Shown one piece after another: positions 55,505-64,000 of a DNA stretch of 64,000 bases. The notes under the pieces are model-generated. The model worked only from the letters and a program-made list of their open reading frames with translations, was not told the DNA's origin and made no database searches. The position numbers and the translations under genes are program-made. The stretch lies in the NCBI GenBank assembly GCA_015680685.1, contig MNCI01002286.1, positions 120,876-184,875 of the forward strand. The letters are read 5' to 3'. Position 1 is the first letter of the stretch, and each line of letters starts with the position of its first letter. This DNA comes from Gnetum montanum (taxonomy: Eukaryota > Streptophyta > Gnetopsida > Gnetales > Gnetaceae).

Positions 55505-56366
55505 TGATGAGCGATGAGTATCTCATATGCACAACCATACAAATCACAAATGTGTACATGAAATTGGATTGAATCCCATGGGCCTAGTTACCCAAGTGAT
55601 TGATATTCATAACAGTGAATCATGGGGTTACAAGGTCATTGTCTTCTTAACTCACAGTGATGTCTAGTTGGTATGTATGGTTAAGTATGGGTTAAGGCAC
55701 ATGATATATATTTTTATAAGTATTTTTATATTTTTCTTCTAATAGCTAGATAACTAAACAAAGGTTGAATAATTAAATGTCTAATTGATTAACTAGTATA
55801 TTAACTAACTTATCCTAATGCAAAGTATCCATTCCCACTTGTTGTACACATCCCAAAATAGTACTAACACTACTGGGTTACCAAGTGACTATTGCTGGGC
55901 ATTTCAAATATCCACTATCAAGGTTACCAAGTGTTAATACTTTATGCTCTAAATGGTCATACTCATGTGGTCATGATTAATTATATTAACTAATTATAAA
56001 TATTAATGTAAAATGCATAAAAAGTAAAGTGTGAGAAAGTAAAGTTAAGCTTATCTAAGTGCTACATTGGATTTGGGAAATCTTAATTTTATTTTCATTC
56101 ATGCTAATGTATTTAGGTACATAGGCACTTGAATAAAACTTCATATAATCTCTTAAATCCACACTACTAGCACAAAGAGGAAAAATATTCTAACTATAGG
56201 AAAAGGAAACTACAAGAGTTCAAATAAGGCTACAATTGAAAGATGTCATAAATGAGAGGGATGCATGCATTTATATAGGCAATGACTACATCAACATCTA
56301 TGTATCTACATCAATGCATCCTACCATGTGTTGATGAGGATATATCGATGGGGCTACGTCGATAGG
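55505..56366 (-). repeat. 5' LTR of K, interrupted by F
   Basis: It begins TGATGAGCGATGAGTATC and is collinear with family LTRs up to the promoter-side block (CATCAATGCATCC...GGGGCTACGTCGATAGG at 56310-56366). There F starts, before the expected CATCA end. ATAGG (56362-56366) is the candidate target duplication of F. Confidence 0.85.
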
Positions 56367-57275
56367 TGATGAGTAGCAAGGTACCCCTATGCCCAACCAT
56401 ATGAATCACAAGCGTTCATGCGCAATCTAGTCAAATTCTATGGAATTTGTAGTTTTTGTTGCACTAGTCCTCTAGGAAGTGAATCTTGCCTTAAGGTCAA
56501 TTGTTGTCTTCCCAATTACACTTGTGATGTACACTAGTATGGTTAAGTGTAATTAAGGCATCTAATTTTTATCATTTTTTATTTTATGAGTTTGGTGTTT
56601 AAAAGAAAATAAATGTAATTAGATTAACTAATTTAAATTTAACTAATTAACTAGTGTCTAACTAGTTCTAACATAAGCATCTAGTCCCACTTTTTATACA
56701 CATCTTGAACCCACGTAGTCACTGCTGGGTTACCAAGTGCTACGCTACTAGGTGTATGAAGCAATAACGCTATTAGGATTACCAAGTGAATACATGTTAT
56801 GCTTGACGCTGTCGTATTTATGTGTTTAATTTGTCTTGCTTAGTTATTTCATTAACTTAATTATTGAAAAATATTTGATAAATAATTGAAAAAATTTAAC
56901 AAAGAATTGAAAACATTAAATGCATAAATAAAATATTTAATCTATCCAAAATTCTACAAGGTTTATCAGAAAGCTTGCCTTTATTGTTGCACACACTGTC
57001 GTGCTCAGGTATAATAATGCTTGAATAAATATCCATACACTCAATGACTCCTACTACGAGCACTCAAGAGAAAACTTCTAACTTTCAAATGAACAAACTA
57101 TAAGAGTTTCACTTCTACTAAATCTTGGTTGGCATAAACGCAGCTAGTGGATGCATATTTATAGCTGAATATAGACACTATGTTGATGGGGCCTTGTCGA
57201 TGCATGATATGATGCATTGAAGAGACCTCGTCGATGAGGCCTAGTTAACGCATCCACCAGAACTACAACTCATCA
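56367..57275 (-). repeat. 3' LTR of F
   Basis: It begins TGATGAGTAGCAAGGTACC and ends CTACAACTCATCA, 909 bp. The promoter-side block (57180-57255) is of the GTCGAT/GAGGCC type, like A and C. Confidence 0.9.
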
Positions 57276-57286
57276 TACCCCCATGA
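57276..57286 (-). other. Polypurine tract of F
   Basis: Minus strand CTCATGGGGGTA is adjacent to the LTR. Confidence 0.75.
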
Positions 57287-57479
57287 GTAAATGAAAACTC
57301 ATCCTTTAGTTCTTTACAAAATTGGAAAGGTATGGGATTATTAACTGACCTTTCACAAACAAAATAGACTAATTGATTTGAAAAAAAATGAAGTGCCTAG
57401 ATGTACGGATCAACACATTACAAAAAATGACAGTGTTCAGGACACAAAATTGCCATGACATGACTCTTCAGAATTGGAT

Positions 57480-59748
57480 AGCACGTTCCTTGATGGTGTG
57501 AAGTTTGGTGGAGAAGATTAGACAATCCTAGGTCGTAGTGGCTCCTGAGGTTTTAAGGGACCTTCTCTAGCTTTACACACGAGTGATAGTTAAGGTGGTT
57601 GCAGCTGTCTTGCTACTACTGCAACTTCTGGTGGGAGGTGAAAAGCATCTAGTAATTCTTTCATTTTCTCATCCTTAGTTCTAGGATTATGCATCATCCA
57701 TGTAGCTTTTTTGATGTGGGTTGGAATGGGCACATCCTAGGGACATGGTATTGCTGGAAACAACTCCTTTGCATTGATGAACCAAGCAGTGAATTATTTG
57801 TATTCAATGTCAAACACTTTGACTATGTTCTTTAGCTCTTGGTAGTCACTCANACAAGGAAGAGAAGTTTGGTAGCTCATCATTGATGGGATTTATGCCT
57901 ACAATAAAGTAGAGATTTTCTTAAAGGAGTTACAAATAGAAGAAATAACAAAATATATGGAGTTGGCCAATCTCTAATATGTGAACCTAGCTATGCTAAC
58001 TCTTGAACAACCATGGTTAGAGTTGGAGAAGCAAGTAGCTAGCTCATATTTGTTATATAAGGTAGAGTTCAAGCACCATAAAGACACCAAGCAAAAGCTT
58101 GAGACTACAAATGCTAAACTCAAAGTTCTCAAAGCACACTTCATAGATCAATGATCAACTACTGAGAACCTAGCCAAAAGTATGAGTGACTACCAAGAGC
58201 TAAAGAACATAGTCAAAGTGTTTGACATTGAATACAAATAATTCACTGCTTGGTTCATCAATGCAAAGGAGTTGTTTCCAGCAATACCATGTCCCTAGGA
58301 TGTGCCCATTCCAACCCACATCAAAAAAGCTACATGGATGATGCATAATCCTAGAACTAAGGATGAGAAAATGAAAGAATTACTAGATGCTTTTCACCTC
58401 CCACCAGAAGTTGCAGTAGTAGCAAGACAGCTGCAACCACCTTNAATTCAGTGTTCATCTTAGCAAGCTACTACTACTATTGATGAAGAAATTCTTGCAT
58501 TTTTTCCTTCTGGGCATCAACATTACATAGGTGATGATTTTAGATGGTCAGAGTCTCATTCTCTTGATGCATCTGAGCCAAGTCCTTTTGAATTGAGTAC
58601 ATTTTTGCTTTTGTTATGGACTGGTTAAAGATGGCCATTACTGCCTCCTTCTCAGCCTTTCTAAATTATTCCTAAAGCTATTGGATAGCTTTATCTCTGG
58701 TTGTTGTTGGGCTGAGGATTGCAGGATTTGCAAGGCAGGCATGTAATTCGGCAACTTCTATGGCCAAGCATTGATTTTGTGCTTGAGCCGTTTCAAGGTT
58801 TTCATCTAGAATGATGCATTTGCCCCTTGCATCTAGCAACACTAACTAGGTTGTGATGATGTTTTTTAGAAAATCAAAGATGCTCGAAATTAGTTGCCTA
58901 GTCCCCACTAGTCTATCTAGCAATTCTTCATGCTAGGCTACATTCATTTCTCACTGATCATGCCTACAAATGTTTGCACATCTTGAAGTGCAGATATGTC
59001 TAGTATATACGATGTAGGTGCTTTGAGTGCTTCAACTACATGGTCAGCAACGACTTCAGCCACTATCTCTTGCACTTGGTGCTGCATCACCAAGAGAGTG
59101 GCCCCTTCACCTTCCTCCAATCACACCAAGAAGGTGGAAGCATTCCTAGAGATTTCTAGGAATAAATGGTGTTGTGATAAAGACATCGTTACCTCTCGAG
59201 CATTAGGATTTGACCTTGCAGGCAACTGTGTTTATTGGGTAGAGAATATTGGCCCATCCCTCTTCATTTTATTGATTATTTGAACCACCTCATTAAGTTG
59301 ACTTATTGCTGGTCAGTACACAGATTGATTTGCACCACTTGTTCTTGCACGTTGTTCTTGCTTATTCAAGAGTAGCTTTTGAATTTTGCATAGGCACTCA
59401 ATGGCTGCGTGGGGCTCTAGCATTGTTTCTTGAGTGGGTGGTGGTGGTGGTGGCTACTTCTCTTCTTGGGTTATTGTTGGCATCTTATCTTTCATGATCT
59501 CAGACCATGAGGCCAAAGGAGTATGCTTAATTATGTCATTGGAGCAGTGGAAAATTCCTGCCCTTTTGTAGAGTTTTCGAATAAGGCACAAAAAAGGTAG
59601 TTTCCTTCCACATTTGTTTTCTTTGAAATGCTTCTTGATTTCCAAGTAGATGAGTTGTGGAAGGCTCACTAGACATTTCTCACTTAGAGCAATGCATGCT
59701 TGGATGCAAAGGTGGTTAACTTGTTGGGCCTCATCATTGTATTGAGGT
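57480..59748 (-). pseudogene. Extra ORF of F (interrupted by G, partly flipped in assembly)
   Basis: Reading leftwards from 59748: LPQLIYLEIKKHFKENKCGRKLPFLCLIRKLYKRAGIF (end of the plant transposon-protein-like domain, 59540-59670), then KRDGPIFSTQ.TQLPARSNPNARE, LEISRNASTFLV.LEEGEGATLLVMQHQ (59085-59165), then a coiled-coil region (58500-59000). The C-terminal part lies in 57480-57852 and, reversed, in 57854-58443, where its sense strand is plus: ELANLQYVNLAMLTLEQPW and FINAKELFPAIPCP. The order agrees fully with G. The N-terminus lies beyond G. Confidence 0.8.
57592..58443. other. Flipped contig with 261-bp overlap (assembly artefact)
   Basis: N at 57853 and 58444 bound a 590-bp block. 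Its right part (58183-58443) is the reverse complement of 57592-57852, identical as far as I can compare. If the block is inverted, it extends 57852 by about 329 bases in the right direction and the aORF of F becomes collinear with G. Confidence 0.88.
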
Positions 59749-60557
59749 TGATGAGTGGCGAGGTACCCCTACACTCAACCATACGAATATGAGTGTTTCA
59801 CGCATGATCTGGTCGAACTCTGCAGACAGGCTAGTTGTGGTATCTAGACAGTTATTCTTAGGTCGCAATTCATTATCTTCCCATCTAGACTAGTGTTAAC
59901 TTTTGTCACATATGGTTTAGTCTAGAGTGAGGTGTATGATGTGTTCCTATACTAATGCTACTCCTGGAGATAATGGAAAATATCTTTAATTAAGAAAAGA
60001 GGAAAAGGGAGAGAGAATCTAAACTAGCCTAAGTGCAATGAGCATCTGTTCCTCAATCATCCATACACATCTTGGACCTCATGCTTGACTACTACTAGAA
60101 TTACCAAGCGCAGATCCTAGGTATACTACTAGGTTACCAAGTAGTCACACTTAAATGCTTGTGATCAAGTCATACTCATTCCACATTTAACTGGAGTTTA
60201 GGATGAGAGATATTACCTAAGAAAGCAGTAAATAACAATTAAATAAATAATTAAACTAAGTGAATGCTGTAATGATGAAGTAATCTCGATCTTTATTACC
60301 AGTCATGTGCGTGTCCAAGTACATCACACTTGAATAAGGATGCTATACAATTACAATCACCACATTACGGACATACATTGGGAGAGAAGGGTTGAGAGAG
60401 AGAATGATGTAAAAAGAACTTAAATTTAACAACTCTAACTCCTAATTACCTACTAGATTTGTCTACCTCTTATTTATAGATGAGGAGATAGGCTACGATA
60501 TCTCATATGTGATATCCTACACGCGATATCGTGGTCAACTAAAATGATGACTCATCA
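59749..60557 (-). repeat. 3' LTR of G
   Basis: It begins TGATGAGTGGCGAGGTACC and ends GATGACTCATCA. The promoter-side block (60490-60545) is of the GATATC type like B: ACGATATCTCATATGTGATATCC and ACGCGATATCGTGG. GAGGT (59744-59748) is the candidate target duplication. Confidence 0.9.
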
Positions 60558-60568
60558 TACCCCCACGA
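60558..60568 (-). other. Polypurine tract of G
   Basis: Minus strand GTCGTGGGGGTA is adjacent to the LTR. Confidence 0.8.
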
Positions 60569-60749
60569 CTGAATGAAAACTCGTCCTCGAGTTACAGTGA
60601 GAACAAGCTCCATTGATTACATAGTGGATAGGTATGGGATTATTGAATGGTGAGAATGGGTTCATGCTATAGTGTGGAATCAAAACAAAATTGAGACACA
60701 ACATAAAGAATGCAAGAGAAAATACTATAGCTACAAAAATTGATGGAGC

Positions 60750-63539
60750 TCATGTTGTTCTTGGTGGTGGCGGCTCCTCCATAGGTTCCTTTCCCTTGTC
60801 TTGTGCTCCAGGTCTTGGAACTTGATGGCGTTGAAGTATGGCCTGGAGTTTCTCCTCTTCAGTCTAGGGATCTTGTGCTATCCATGCTAATGTTATGATT
60901 TTTGATGGAGTTGGCACCTCCCATGGGTAGGGTAGTTGCGAAAACATTTTATTTGCCTTGATATACCAAGCCACAAACACCCGTTGTTCCTCCTCGTAGG
61001 CTCTAGCTTTGTCTCTGTATTCTTGGAAATTTACAAGCTATCAAGCCAAATCTATTATGACACCTTTTTGTCTCTGGTAGCTTACTTTAACCACCTCAAG
61101 TTCAAAATTTGCAATCTCCAGTTTTTGCAATATCTTCTTGCGTTCTACAAATTCTATTTCATATTTGCTGTAGGTGGTGGCTACTTGTTGATCAAGCTCT
61201 ATTCTCGGGCACCCTACTATTAACATGGTAAGATTGCCATATCGCAGGTTTGCCAACTCCATGTGTTCTATAAGATCCTGGATCTGTAGGTCCCGGTTCT
61301 TAACTTCCACCTGGTGGGCAAATGAATATGTTTCTAATATGGCCTGCCAGTCAATGTGTTGAGCACTGATAGTGTTGATGTGGGCCTTGGCCATATGCAT
61401 CTCCTTCTTAATGATCTGTTTGTACATCCCCACCTAGTCCCGTAAGTTCTCATTTATCTTTTCATGTCGTTTACCCTCATTTTGCCAAGCGCTTATTTCG
61501 ATAGCCATCTTTTGGCAGATGGCACATACCTCCTCCATTGAGAGGGTTCAATTTTCCTTGGCTAAATGGCTCATGTCTTGGTTGACTCGGATAAATTGTT
61601 CTTGTAACCGATGAAAATGTTCTTCAAGAACATTCTTTTGCTTTTCCATAGAGGTCAACCGAAGGTTGTTAGCAACAAGCTTTTTGTTTTCCTCTTATAA
61701 GGCCTTGAGTGCCTTGGTATGTGCATAAGCTTGCGCTTGTGCTACAGAGGCATCCCAAATAGCCTTCTCTTTTTCTTCTACCATCTTCTTGTTCTCCATT
61801 AGTAGTTTGTCCAGTTGCTTAGTTTTGAAAATGTCTAGTTGGTCTGTGGGAACCAATTGCAAAGGGTCTCACTGTGTTGCTTGTAGGGCCATGAGCCTTT
61901 CTTGTAATTTTTGCACCTCTGCTTTAGCATGCTCAACCCTCATCTTTGTCAAGACTAGCTTTCCTTTGATGGAAGTGAGGTCTAATTGAATTGCTGTCAC
62001 ATCCTGAGGGATGTCAAACAGGGATGTCATTACTTGTCTTGTTTGTAGCAATTGATCAAGTACATCCTCATGTTCCATAGGAGTCATTGAGGTTTTGACC
62101 AAATTTTGAGCATCCCGTGCTCCTGTGAGATCTATCAGTGGTACAACAGGTACATTGAATGATTCTTTAATGTGGTCTGCGATCACTTCTGTGGCTCTTG
62201 CTGCATCCTGGTGTTGCATGACCACCAATGTGTCCCCCTCACCAATTTCTAATTGTACTTGGAAAGATGCAGCGTTTCCTGAGATCTATTGTGACCAAGT
62301 GCTTTTCCCTCCTCTTGTATGGATGGACACTTCACCCCTTACATGATCTAAAGAAATTATGGGCTGTATGACATCGTCGATGACACAGAAGAGATTTGCA
62401 TCATTCTAACTTCCCTAATTGATCGTCTTAACGATTTCCCTGAGATGGCTCATCGACGGTCTGTAATCTTGTGGTGGTAGTGGTTGATCTTGGCCCATGC
62501 TAGGCCCTACTTCTTGTTGTTGGTTGGGCCCTGTACTTGGAAGTTGGTTGGGTCCTGCAAGTTGAGTTGCAGTTGGCTCTATCGTCTATTCTTTTTCTTG
62601 TTTCGGTCCCAACGTCTCACCAATGATTTTTCTTGTAGCTGATGGCTTGAACAATTTAGCATATGAAGCATTTTGGGCTTTTCAAAGGACATCATTAGTG
62701 TATCCTCTGACACCAGCACATTGGCACAACTTCTTGATAAGGCAAGGGAAGGGCAATGCCATCTTCCCTATCATCTGTTCTTCAAATTGCCTTAGGATCT
62801 CTGTAAGGTATAGATGAGGTAGGTTAACATTAACATTTCCCATCAATACTGCACATACACTTTCCGCATATGTCAAAATCCTTTTTAAGCCCTTCATGGG
62901 AAAGAGGTGATACATTCCAATTTTAAAATAGATCCTCTCTTCCATCATCAACTCTCCAAATGTCTTATCTTTGCCATATGCCCTTTCCAACCAAACTCGT
63001 CATGCATCAGGGTTTGAGCAAGTAGATAATTGAGCAACCTTTGGCCCTATATTCGGAAGTTTTAATACTTCCGAAATGGCTTGAACAGAGAAATCAACTA
63101 TCACACCACAAATGTTAACTGTGGTGCCTTGTTTTCTATTATGCCAAAATTGGTATGTTTCCCCTAGGTACTAAGCATCTCTTTTAGAGAGGATAGGCCA
63201 TAAGGGAGATCCTTTGAGGTGGTCCCTAACATCCTCAGGAGAAAACTCTACAAATGGTTCAAAATTTAATTCAACAATCATTGTAGTGAATGTGGACCTT
63301 TCATAGATAGCCTAAACACACTCCTGGGACAACATGAGATGTTGTCCTTGTTCAAGCACGATAGTAGCTCCTCTTTCCACCTGCCTTGATTGTATAGTAG
63401 TAAGGTCTTCTTGGTGAATGCTAAATGATTGTTCCTCTTGCTTTGCATGTTGTCCGACAATGACTTGTCCTTCACCTCTCCTAGGTTGTTTACTTCCACC
63501 TTGAGCAAGACCTTCCTGTTGTTCGTGTTTTGGGGCCAT
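60750..63539 (-). pseudogene. Extra ORF (aORF) of G, 930 codons, one frame with about 15 nonsense codons
   Basis: From ATG 63539 (MAPKHEQQEGLAQGGSKQ) to TGA 60750 everything stays in one frame. Residues 1-75: Gln-rich leader. About 80-290: globular domain with FEPFVEFSPEDVRDHL, YLGETYQFWHNR, GVIVDFSVQAISEVLKLPNIG, ILTYAESVCAVLMG, LPHLYLTEILRQFEEQMIGK and LPFPCLIKKLCQCAGVRG, close in pattern to the 'putative plant transposon protein' family. About 300-350: Pro/Gln linker. About 415-440: SGNAASFQVQLEIGEGDTLVVMQHQ, also in C and F. About 480-830: long coiled coil (LVLTKMRVEHAKAEVQKLQE, HLAKEN, ELANLRYGNLTML). C-terminus: PYPWEVPTPSKI and GKEPMEEPPPPRTT. No signal peptide or membrane span. The stops sit mostly at Gln/Trp-like codons. 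Function unknown. Confidence 0.85.
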
Positions 63540-64000
63540 CTGCAATCACACAGGGCCAATCATTAGTAAGGTTGTTTCCAAAGTTAGGTTATACCTTACT
63601 GCTTTCCTTAATTAATTTATTTTATCTCTATGTGATGTTTCCCAAAAGATTATAATAGTGAGTCCTTTTTACCTAGGTGGTTTCCAAATTTAGTTTCTTG
63701 GTATACCTAAAGGGATGGAATTATTTTTGGCACAATTATCCTTAATGTTATAAGTAATTACCATTGATAATGTCCTTTGGGTGATGAAAAATTCCAAAAA
63801 AGTTATGTGCTATTCGGCATGTGTCCCTCCCCCATGACTAAGCTGAACACTTTAGGTTCAAGTAGGTTCAGACGGAATGAAAATCGAAGGACTAGCGAGC
63901 GAGATATAGGTGTAAAAGCAAGGGGTACGCAATTGCAAGTCGTAGAGAAAAATGTGAAAAACTCCCTCGCGTGAATAGTTGAAAATGATGGTAAGTGGTG
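63540..64000 (-). promoter_or_regulatory. Leader of the G extra ORF
   Basis: The ATG of the aORF is preceded on the minus strand by TGTGTGATTGCAG, which could serve as a splice acceptor. Further upstream a purine run GTCATGGGGGAGGGACAC lies at 63821-63837, and GAGGGAGTTTTTCACATTTTT near 63950 resembles the C leader downstream of its internal TATA (36574-36595). The matching promoter block would lie beyond the window edge. Confidence 0.45.

Larger units (their letters stand above)
50558..56366 (-). mobile_element. Ty3/gypsy element K, internally deleted, host of F
   Basis: Minus strand: 3' LTR (50558-51377), polypurine tract TCATGGGGGGAA on the minus strand (51378-51389), a fragment of the extra ORF, the end of protease, gag, primer site and 5' LTR (55505-56366), which is then interrupted by F. 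RT, RNase H, integrase and most of the extra ORF are missing at a junction near 52640-52690. Its left flank AATGT (50553-50557) is the candidate target duplication; the right copy should lie beyond F, outside the window. Confidence 0.82.
56367..64000 (-). mobile_element. Ty3/gypsy element F, host of G (right end outside window)
   Basis: Minus strand. The 3' LTR (56367-57275), polypurine tract (57276-57286) and extra ORF (to 59748) are visible. G then interrupts the extra ORF and reaches the window edge, so the rest of F lies beyond 64000. F itself is inserted into the K 5' LTR. Confidence 0.82.
59749..64000 (-). mobile_element. Ty3/gypsy element G, nested in F (right end outside window)
   Basis: Minus strand: 3' LTR, polypurine tract, complete extra ORF and its leader. 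Pol, gag and the 5' LTR would lie beyond 64000. Its intact LTR ends and unshifted extra ORF suggest it is the youngest copy in the window. Confidence 0.85.

Noticed and set aside
1-64000. rRNA, tRNA gene, CRISPR array or bacterial operon
   Set aside because: No tRNA cloverleaf other than the SINE head, no rRNA-like stretch and no regularly spaced repeats; the content is plant nuclear transposon DNA.

Overview
This window looks like heterochromatic, repeat-filled DNA of a large plant nuclear genome. It is AT-rich, I found no intact host gene, and almost all of it is LTR retrotransposons inserted into one another. A seed plant is certain from the element types (Ty3/gypsy with a tRNA-Asp primer site, Ty1/copia, an L1-type LINE, a tRNA-derived SINE). 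A gymnosperm-like genome is an inference from the old, heavily decayed but uncleared copies. Decay is mostly nonsense change at former CAG/CAA/TGG codons, as expected from cytosine methylation and deamination.

One Ty3/gypsy family dominates and I call its copies A, B, C, D, H, K, F and G. Its LTRs are about 0.8-0.97 kb with TGATGAG...CTCATCA ends. The primer site resembles the complement of tRNA-Asp. Gene order is gag (start MSSSHK/R), protease, RT, RNase H, integrase, then a long extra sense-strand ORF (aORF) before the 3' LTR. Layout: A (minus, 1-6789, left end outside) abuts an L1-type LINE (6790-9770, minus). C (plus, 10619-39841, target duplication TTAAT) is split by B (minus, 11322-18356, duplication CATAC) inside its 5' LTR and by D (minus, 18626-28826, duplication ACAAT) just after its primer site. 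At 40.4-41.8 kb a SINE lies beside an LTR-gag remnant H (plus), which is cut by LTR element I (41774-46718).

Element I has no recognisable gag-pol but carries a decayed, intron-less copy of a CCR4-type deadenylase gene. It is followed by a copia fragment J (minus, 46719-50312). K (minus, from 50558) has its 5' LTR interrupted by F (minus, from 56367), whose aORF is interrupted by G (minus, from 59749). F and G run off the right edge.

The most interesting biology is the aORF. In G it is a 930-codon frame (63539-60750) with about 15 nonsense codons but no frameshift that I could see. It has an N-terminal region resembling the 'putative plant transposon protein' domain of Athila-type elements and a long coiled coil. 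In C the aORF is preceded by a promoter-like block (palindromic GTCGAC motifs plus TATA) that mimics the promoter block of its own LTR. The copia fragment J shows a parallel arrangement with a different motif (GGGATGTCCC). This suggests an extra ORF with its own LTR-derived promoter.

Five single-N joins mark assembly artefacts: three enclose segments that are reverse-complement copies of the sequence just before them, and one separates a direct repeat. Part of the B 5' LTR and primer site is missing there, and part of the F aORF is in the wrong orientation.
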